Positions 59,101-64,000 of a stretch of DNA of 64,000 nt are shown in pieces. Position numbers and translations under genes: made by a program. Position 1 is the stretch's first letter, and each line of letters starts with the position of its first letter. The stretch spans positions 6,058,514-6,122,513 of the forward strand of contig JAJHZJ010000335.1 in NCBI GenBank assembly GCA_023548195.1, given 5' to 3'. Source of the stretch: Bettongia penicillata ogilbyi (Eukaryota; Chordata; Mammalia; Diprotodontia; Potoroidae). The notes under the pieces were generated by a model. It made no database searches. It saw only the letters and a program-made list of their open reading frames with translations, and had not been told where the DNA came from.

Positions 59101-60351
59101 ACCGCACACTGCTTCTGCCAAATTCCAATGCAATTAGTAACCAGGCACTTTTCAATGACCTACATAGCTCTATTCAATGTCCATTAAATAATGCACACTG
59201 GAAAAGCAGTCATTCTGGTCTCTGGCCCTCAGTTACCTATTCTGTAAGGTGAGGAGCCAGAATGGGAGCCGTCAAAAGGGCCAGCTCTCAATTCTCCAAG
59301 CCAGTGAAACGCCCCATAAAATGATGTGAGAGGCAGGTACCAGACAGCCTATGGGCTACGGCTTAATTGGCATGCTGTCCTATGGAAGGGGCACAGAGCC
59401 CTTAAAGTCTGACTAAGTTTTTATTTGGTAATCAGAAAAGATGCCAGGGGGAAGGAAGGACAGTGATGTTGGGCACCATCATCTACAATTTGAGGTCATG
59501 ATTTAACATGCCAGGCTACTATTTATGGAAACTGGCACACCAGCATAATGAATGACAACAGAGACAAAGCAGGCTGGCACTGCCCAGGGTCCTGTCTCTA
59601 CTCAGAGGGGACAGAGGGGACGTTTAACAGGCAGCCAGCCAGCCAAGGAGCACTCAGACAATGCAAACAAACCATTCTGTTGCATCACGGTGCAGGGTAC
59701 ACCGCGGGTACACAGTGTCTCAGCTCGGATCTGCTCCGGCCTCTGGGCACAGAAGGAATCTCTGAGCCCCCCAGGACCACGGGCGGGTGAAGCCGCCCCT
59801 CACCTCCTGACCCCACCGGGCACGAGGCGCTGAGCCTTTCTGGGCGTCCATCCTCGGGCGTCAGCTAGGACGGCATGCCAAGGCAGACACCGCCACGGGG
59901 AGCCCTGGGGTCACAGCACGGGCCCAGCTCGCGCTCCAAGGTCCTCCGACACCCCCGCTCGGACCGGCCGAGCCCCCTCCGCCTCCCCTCCGGGGAAGGG
60001 GCGGCCTTCCCATCCCCCTCGCTCTCCCAGTCCCCTCCCCCGCCCGGACACGCCTCTCTCCCTCCGGCCCACGCAGGCCTCGCCCGCGCCGCGGCCCCTC
60101 GGGCCCGCTCACCTCCAGCGGTTGATGCCCACGGAGGACGAGGCCGCGAACCACGGGTCGAGGATGTAGACGCAGCGCACGCAGCGCGCTCCGCGCAGGG
60201 CCGCCTGCAGCGCCGGGTTGTCATGGAGCCGCAGCCCCTTGCGGAACCAGTGTACCGAAGAGGCGCCTTCCTCGGCCGCCGGGCCGGGGGCCGAGGCCGG
60301 GGCGGGGGCCGGGGCAGCGGCCGGCACCGTCACCACAGTCGTCGCCGCCAT
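35142..60351 (-). CDS. CRY2: CRY2, cryptochrome circadian repressor
   Basis: Coding exons (high to low): 60351-60113, 53251-53143, 51307-51165, 49701-49517, 49234-49146, 46717-46577, 45502-45191, 44969-44818, 44733-44531, 44156-44064, 43314-43181, then the terminal exon with TGA at 35142-35144. Eleven exons give 600 codons; the end adds 1-3 aa (human 593). CRY2 binds PER and CLOCK-BMAL1 in the nucleus to repress E-box transcription. Visible parts: Ala/Pro-rich N-terminus, then [18 protein letters not shown] 31-48, start of the photolyase domain; FAD domain with [18 protein letters not shown], then [20 protein letters not shown], within 303-406; the PER/FBXL3-binding helix around 497-524; and a variable tail from 525 with a bipartite basic signal, PKRK (567-570) and SKRARV (583-588). 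If the weak exon 11 donor (AAA|GTGTGA) is skipped, the frame ends V-stop at 43175. Confidence 0.96.
36480..36720 (+). repeat. CR1/L3 relic
   Basis: CATGATGGGGAACTCACTACC, then TTTGGGGGCCAAGCAGAACGAG, are L3 phrases in sense orientation, in CRY2 intron 11. Confidence 0.6.
38310..38440 (+). repeat. MIR-type SINE relic
   Basis: CTCTGTTTCCTTCTCTGTAAAATG ... TCCTTGAGGTCCTGTCCAGTTCCAGATTC, sense orientation, in CRY2 intron 11. Confidence 0.6.
39410..40575 (+). repeat. 5'-truncated marsupial L1
   Basis: About 1.15 kb of ORF2 3' end and 3' UTR. The short open frame at 39997-40224 still reads the L1 ORF2 C-terminus ([20 protein letters not shown]). Upstream, the frame is broken by stops. The 3' end has a G-rich stretch (ATGGGGGAGGGAGGGGAG) and an A-rich tail. 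It is antisense to CRY2, in intron 11. Confidence 0.85.
40660..40930 (+). repeat. L2 LINE fragment
   Basis: GTCAGAGTGATCTTTCTGTC, CAGAATAAAGTCCAAACATTTC and CCATTTCTGCCTCCATACA follow L2 ORF 3' sequence in order, sense orientation. Confidence 0.7.
42573..42683. repeat. Polypurine tract in CRY2 intron 11
   Basis: About 110 bp of GA/GGA-rich sequence on the plus strand, followed 110 bp later by a pyrimidine-rich run (42795-42845, CTCTCTCTCCCTCCTTCTCT). The two could pair in single-stranded form. Confidence 0.8.
43323..43784 (+). mobile_element. 5'-truncated L1 with 13-bp target-site duplication
   Basis: AAAGTAGAGTCAA at 43323-43335 is repeated exactly at 43772-43784. Between them lie 436 bp of L1 3' end: ATGGATGCTGAGTGAAG, CAGAGAAGAACTACGGC, TTCTTTCACAATGTGACTAG and an A-rich tail AATAAATAAATAAATG. 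It is antisense to CRY2. The left duplication covers intron positions -9 to -21 relative to the exon 11 acceptor (AG at 43315-43316). Confidence 0.92.
45650..45906 (+). repeat. Direct repeat, left copy (CRY2 intron 6)
   Basis: Blocks shared with 46940-47211: CTAAATCCTGGGGTTT, CACCTCCACCCCAGGAG, GAAGAGCAGCCAGGGGCCCA and GCCAAGTAAAGAAAGG. By eye about 85% identical in the last 200 bp. The start looks SINE-derived; the rest is not a family I can name. Confidence 0.85.
46940..47211 (+). repeat. Direct repeat, right copy (CRY2 intron 5)
   Basis: Partner of 45650-45906 in the same orientation. CRY2 exon 6 (46577-46717) lies between the copies. It could be a local duplication or two insertions of one unknown dispersed repeat. 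Confidence 0.85.
48870..49040 (-). repeat. MIR-type SINE relic
   Basis: Reversed order: AACCATCCTCTGAGGTAGCTC, AGAAGACTGAGGCAGAAACAC and AAGCCAGGCTTTCTCC. Weak but coherent. Located in CRY2 intron 5. Confidence 0.5.
50728..50813. repeat. Perfect 43-bp tandem duplication
   Basis: 50728-50770 and 50771-50813 are identical (starting CCAGCTGGGGTAATCAGGGA). Located in CRY2 intron 3. Confidence 0.95.
51775..51905 (-). repeat. MIR-type SINE relic
   Basis: CAGATAAAGAGCCAAGCCTGG ... AACCCAGGGCTCTCCTGATTC ... ACCATTACATTACGCTGCC reads as a reversed MIR-type SINE in CRY2 intron 2. Confidence 0.55.
53540..53547. promoter_or_regulatory. Perfect CRE (TGACGTCA)
   Basis: The palindromic cAMP-response element sits in CRY2 intron 1, 289 bp upstream of exon 2. 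Binding is not shown by the sequence. Confidence 0.45.
53857..53866. promoter_or_regulatory. GTCACGTGAC palindromic E-box
   Basis: A ten-base palindrome containing CACGTG, identical to the CLEAR/TFEB consensus and a strong core for CLOCK-BMAL1, USF and MYC. It lies in CRY2 intron 1, 310 bp from the perfect CRE. Confidence 0.45.
53910..54160 (+). repeat. Marsupial/MIR-type SINE, near full length
   Basis: GTGAGTAGTGTTAAGCTTGGAGTCAGGAAG, GGGCAAGTCACTTAACTTATC, GGATAATAACACTTC and AGCTAGTTATTACTATTATC run in order, sense orientation, in CRY2 intron 1. Confidence 0.75.
54161..56924. other. CRY2 intron 1, mostly unassigned
   Basis: No exon seen. A MIR-like reversed piece lies at 55690-55860 (ATTTTACAGATGAGCAAAGTTAAG). 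Possible L3 debris lies at 55430-55640. The remainder looks single-copy. Confidence 0.5.
56925..57168 (+). repeat. L2 LINE 3' end
   Basis: TTTCCAGGAAGCCTTTCCCAACCCC ... AGATTGGGAGTTCCCAGAGG ... CTTAGCACAATGCTCGGCACACAGCAGGCACTTAATAAATG is the L2 tail in sense orientation. Confidence 0.75.
57169..59749. other. CRY2 intron 1, nothing recognised
   Basis: No exon or RNA gene is visible. Apart from a weak reversed MIR-like piece at 58150-58280 I cannot assign this sequence. Confidence 0.5.
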
Positions 60352-61060
60352 TACAGCCCAGACTGCGGCCGAGGTCGCCGCTCCGCCCAGGTTGGGCCCT
60401 CAGTCCCCGCCCCCTCTAGATACCGCAGCCAATGGAGTTTTCTCTGCGCTCGCAGGCCCGCCTCCCTGCTCTCAGAGCGCCAGTCCTACTGGTTCGGAGC
60501 TTCCCGTGGTCTGATTGGCCCAGAGGCCTGGGCCCGGTCCCGCCCCGTCACGTTCCCACCATGTGTGTCGGCCCAGACAGGGGGCGGGGCCCACGGGCGG
60601 GGCGGTGATGACGCACTGCGTCTGCGTGGGCCGGCGTCCCGCGGGTTTCTGGCTACGTCTGTTCTTCATTTTCCTCCCTGGGCACCCAGGTTGGCTTCTG
60701 GTCCTGGGCCCGCCGGCGCTTCCTGAGGAATGCTCCACTTGCAGCCATTTGCCCCGCCCTCCGGGCTCCGCCTCTCCCTCAGGGTCCAATTCTGGAATGG
60801 GGCGGGGGAGGGGCGGGGTGTGGACAGTGAGGGGGGAGGAGCGGGCCCTGGGAGGGAGCAGGAGCCTCGGCTCTCGGCTGCCGCGGGGGTGGGGGGGGTG
60901 GGCGTGGGGTGTCCTTCGCTCTGCGTTTCCTCCTCCCCCTGCGTAACGGGAAGGCCGGGCAGGCAGCAGCCCACGCGTGTACCCCCGTGCCGTCCCTCCC
61001 CGCACACATAGGTGCCCACCAGACCCACGCACACAGCGATGACTTATCTGTCGCGGGGCT
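59750..61060 (-). promoter_or_regulatory. CRY2: CRY2 CpG-island promoter
   Basis: Dense CpG spans exon 1 and both flanks. Upstream of the ATG (60349-60351) are GC boxes (CCCCGCCCCC near 60400), an ATTGG (CCAAT on the minus strand) at 60514-60518, a CCAAT on the plus strand at 60429-60433 and a CRE-like GATGACGCAC near 60606. No TATA box is obvious. The exact transcription start cannot be set. Confidence 0.7.
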
Positions 61061-61404
61061 CCTTCCCCTTCTGGGGTCACGGAACCCTTCTCTGAAAGAT
61101 GTTCTTAAGAGCGTGAAATAAAACGCGTGGAGTTACCAGAGAAACCAGTGATGGCAGATCCGGCTAGCAGAGCATTTTTAAATGCGTTCACGGCCCCGCA
61201 TTTTGAACCCCTGCTCTGCACCTTTCTGTCTTCCTTTCTTAAAGAATGGCTAAATGGAAACATTGTACCTGATTCACACACATAATGGACAACATGTTGC
61301 TAGCCTCCTCAATGGGAGTGGGGGAGAACTGGGAACTAAAACTTATGAAAATAGCTACAATTATTAAAAATAACTATTTTTTTAAATTAAAGAACCTTGC
61401 TCTA

Positions 61405-61520
61405 AGGGAATGTAAGCTTACTGAAGGCAAGGACCGTTTTGCCTTTGTCTCCGTACTCCCAGTACCTAGCCCAGCACGGTGCTTGACAGACAGGAGGTCC
61501 TTAATGCCTGTTGGTTGAGT
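61405..61520 (+). repeat. L2 LINE 3' tail
   Basis: TGTAAGCTTACTGAAGGCAAGG ... CCAGTACCTAGCCCAGCACGG ... GGTCCTTAATGCCTGTTGG is a diverged L2 tail in sense orientation. Confidence 0.65.
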
Positions 61521-61914
61521 GATCAATCTTCAACCCTTTTAGAGCTAATATTCAGTATTCTAAGGTGTCTTCCAGCTCTGTGACTCTATGGTTCTTCGCT
61601 ATAAGCACTGAGAACGAGGAAATAAATACCGGCGTTGACCCTTGGGTCCTAACTCCATTTTGGGCTCTCTACATGGAAACATTGGTGCAAGTCCTAGGAA
61701 GAGCAGAAGTGCTTCGAGGAATGACAGTCCATTGGGGTTGTTACATCTGGTGACAGAAAGGCTCCGGGCTGATATAATAAACTAAAGGCACATTCTGCCT
61801 AGTAAGATTCAGGCAAACATGTCACTTTATGTTGCGGGGAGCATGGGTTCTGGAGAGAAACTGTTCCAAATGGGCAACTAGGTAAATTGCCTTACAACTA
61901 GGTTTGATGTGTTT

Positions 61915-62370
61915 TTTTTGTTTGTTTGTTTGTTTTTAGCAGACTTAGTACAGTATGGACCAGGCTGGAACCCTAGATTTAGAGTGAAATCCTGCCTTTA
62001 AAATATATTAGCTACGGGACCCGGGGTAAACTACGTAAGCCTTCAGAGCCTCTTTTCCTAATCTGTAAAATGGGTTAACAATGGAAGTGGAACTCATTGT
62101 GAGGATCGAATGGGAGCAGATGTACTTTGTGAGTTGAAATCTGATCTCAGATTATTAGCTCTGTGACCCTGGGCAAGTCACTTAACCTTTTTGCCTCAGT
62201 TTCCTCACCTGTAAAATGAGCTGGAGAAGGAAATGGCAAACCACTCCAGTATCTTTGCCAAGAAAACCCCCCAATGGGGTCATGGAGAGTCTGACACAAC
62301 TGAGTAACAACAGTGCAAAGTAATTTGCAAACTTTAAAGCTTCTATTGATATCAGTCATTACTATAATAT
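61915..62370 (+). repeat. SINE inserted within an older SINE
   Basis: A (TTTG)n/T-rich tract (61911-61938) precedes an older SINE (TCTTTTCCTAATCTGTAAAATGG). At about 62140 a younger marsupial SINE 3' part enters (GTGACCCTGGGCAAGTCACTTAACC, AGCTGGAGAAGGAAATGGCAAACC, GAGTCTGACACAACTGAG). After about 62318 the older element resumes (AATTTGCAAACTTTAAAGC). Confidence 0.65.
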
Positions 62371-62519
62371 ATTCGAGGATGTCACTGCTTAATGATATTG
62401 GTCAGAGCAATCTTATTTAGGATATGATCCTCTATGCCTCAGAGATACATAGTTATTCTAAGGAATGTGATAGTCATCTCCAGAAATGGGCTAATCAAAA
62501 GAAAGATGGCTTAGCCTAC

Positions 62520-63010
62520 AATAAGAAAGGTTTATTGGAAAGACTTACATGAACTGATGCAAAGTGAAGTGAGCAGAACCAGAGAAAGAACATTGTACAT
62601 GGTAACATCAGTATTGTACAATGAAGAATTGTGAATAATTTAGCTTTTCTCAGAAATGCAATGATCTAAGACAATCCCAAAGGATTCATGATGAGGTGTG
62701 CTGTTCATCTCCAGAGAAAGAACTGATATTGTCTGAATGCAGCCTGAAGCAGGCTATTTTTCCTTTCTTTTTTTCTTCCAGCCATCCTTCCTTCCTTTTT
62801 CTTGTTTGAGTCTTCTTGTATGAAATGACTAATATGGAAACGTTTTACATGATTGCACATGTATAACCTACCAGATTGCCATCTCAGGGAGGGGAGAAGG
62901 GAGGGAGGAATGGAGGGATAGAATTTGGAACTCAGCTTAAAAAAAAATTAAGTTTTTGTTTTAACATGTAATTGGGAAAAATAAACTATTTTTAAAAATA
63001 AGAGAGATTT
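62520..63010 (+). mobile_element. 5'-truncated L1 with probable target-site duplication
   Basis: The L1 3' end runs from GAAAGACTTACATGAACTGATG through CAGAGAAAGAACTGATATTG to an A-rich tail. AATAAGAAAGGTTT (62520-62533) and AATAAGAGAGATTT (62997-63010) look like an aged duplication with two mismatches. Confidence 0.75.
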
Positions 63011-63314
63011 GGATTAGACTTGAGAAAGAGTTTTCTATTAGAGAGTGTTGTTCAGCATTGGGGCAAGCAACCAAGAGAGAGAATACAATCAGAATTTAGT
63101 CAGAATTTAGACAATGACCTTAATAAATGTAAAGAAAAATAACCTTGGAAGGACTTTTCCAGGAGTATACAGCAGTCAGCTTGAAAATTGTTAAATTTAC
63201 CCCTCTGAAATCAACAAATGCTACAAATCAGGATGTGATTTATTATAGTTTTCTTGACTCTGGAACAAATGTTAATGATATAAATTAAATGTAAAAAGCA
63301 TGCTGTAAGGACAA

Positions 63315-64000
63315 TTTTTTTTTTGCATAACAAGAGGGTTTTTACTGGGTTAAGGATCAGATTCACAGTTGGCAGGACATGGTATTTGATGAGTAATTGA
63401 CTGAGAGCTTAGGAAGGTCTGTGGGTCACTGGAAAGCTAATTCTTGGTGTTGACAATGGGTGCAGGCACATGAATGTCCTGTCCTCTCTCTAGCCGCCAC
63501 TCAGAGTCAATCAGGTAGTTGACCCCATCAATGACAAGCTGTCCCAGCTCCACCTCTGATTTGCCTAGCCCATTCGAGTTGGAAATGTCAAAAGTGCTGC
63601 CTGTGGTTGCTGTGTCCACCCCACCAGTTCCACATTTTTGTAGCCTTAGGTTCTCTAAGATCTTAGGGAATCGACTGTCCTTGCTTAACAGGGGCAGTTT
63701 GACATATACACCTGCTTGAAATCCAGTTTCCAAATTAGAAGGGCAAGTCAGGATGTAACCCAAATGCTCATTCCACATGAACTCCCAGCCATGTTCTTGG
63801 ATTAGATTTTCCACCTCCTTGAGCCCCCGGTAGAATCTCTCAAACACTCTTTTCATGTTGCCACCCTTTTCCATTGAGATGACCCACGTGTGATCCTTCT
63901 CTTTCATGCAGATCAAGAAGCTTTTCTCATTGTTGTGCCAGATTCCTCGAGCATCTGGCTAGTCTTGGTCCATTCTTGCTGCTACAGGCTTGTCAAATAG
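63315..64000 (-). pseudogene. CKMT1 processed pseudogene, cut by window edge
   Basis: The minus strand encodes the C-terminal third of a mitochondrial creatine kinase without introns, ending TKN-TAG at 63437-63439. Key phrases: [58 protein letters not shown]. The pattern fits ubiquitous CKMT1 better than CKM or CKB ([24 protein letters not shown]). It is dead: an in-frame TAG at 63959-63961 replaces the Trp of the RDWPDARG motif, and nucleotide-binding arginines are lost (LRAGVH reads FQAGVY; KRGTGGVD reads KCGTGGVD). About 110 bp of 3' UTR ends in AGTAAA and a 10-base poly(A) run (T run at 63315-63324). Missing introns plus poly(A) mean retrotransposition. The 5' part lies outside the window. 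Confidence 0.9.

Noticed and set aside
59875..60726. 283-codon plus-strand frame over the CRY2 promoter
   Set aside because: CpG-island sequence antisense to CRY2 exon 1. No conserved protein signature, although an antisense noncoding transcript cannot be excluded.
1..64000. CRISPR arrays, operons, prophage or plasmid features
   Set aside because: The window is vertebrate nuclear DNA. The only regular arrays are micro- and minisatellites.

Overview
The window is nuclear DNA from a mammal, almost certainly a marsupial. Genes are split by GT-AG introns and CpG islands mark the 5' ends. The intervening DNA is full of L2, CR1/L3 and MIR-type relics. Two further families point to marsupials: a tRNA-headed SINE beginning like GGCAGCTAGGTGGYRCAGTGG, and 5'-truncated L1 copies whose 3' ends match the marsupial L1 tail as I remember it. 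The species cannot be fixed from this window. The gene order matches human 11p11.2 (CRY2 - MAPK8IP1 - C11orf94/FREY1), shown here in reverse.

Layout, left to right. 1-926: no gene seen; PEX16 would be expected just outside. 927-1755 (+): FREY1, three coding exons, 87 aa. About 1.97-30.3 kb (-): MAPK8IP1 (JIP1/IB1), rebuilt as 12 coding exons and 740 aa, plus an alternative first exon at 13004-13074 giving a 728-aa form. FREY1 and MAPK8IP1 converge, with a CA/CG microsatellite between them. 30.3-33.3 kb: intergenic, mostly old L2. About 33.3-60.4 kb (-): CRY2, rebuilt as 11 coding exons (600 codons) plus a terminal exon carrying the last codons and the 3' UTR. 60.4-63.3 kb: CpG-island shoulder, then SINE, L2 and L1. 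63.3-64.0 kb (-): a processed pseudogene of ubiquitous mitochondrial creatine kinase (CKMT1), cut by the window edge.

The three genes are neighbours by ancestry and do not form an operon or pathway. CRY2 is a circadian transcriptional repressor, JIP1 is a JNK-module and kinesin-cargo scaffold in neurons and beta cells, and FREY1 is a small ER membrane factor for sperm-egg fusion.

I found no undescribed biological system. The points most worth a second look are: an L1 inserted 22 nt upstream of the CRY2 exon 11 acceptor, with its target-site duplication covering the polypyrimidine/branch zone; loss of the GSK-3beta acceptor serine in the CRY2 tail; a REST/RE1 match upstream of MAPK8IP1 exon 1 within a segment that has a second copy in intron 1; a 28-bp X-box plus CRE-like inverted repeat in MAPK8IP1 intron 2; and paired direct repeats around the in-frame CRY2 exon 6. 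All splice sites were read by eye, and family comparisons rest on remembered vertebrate proteins.
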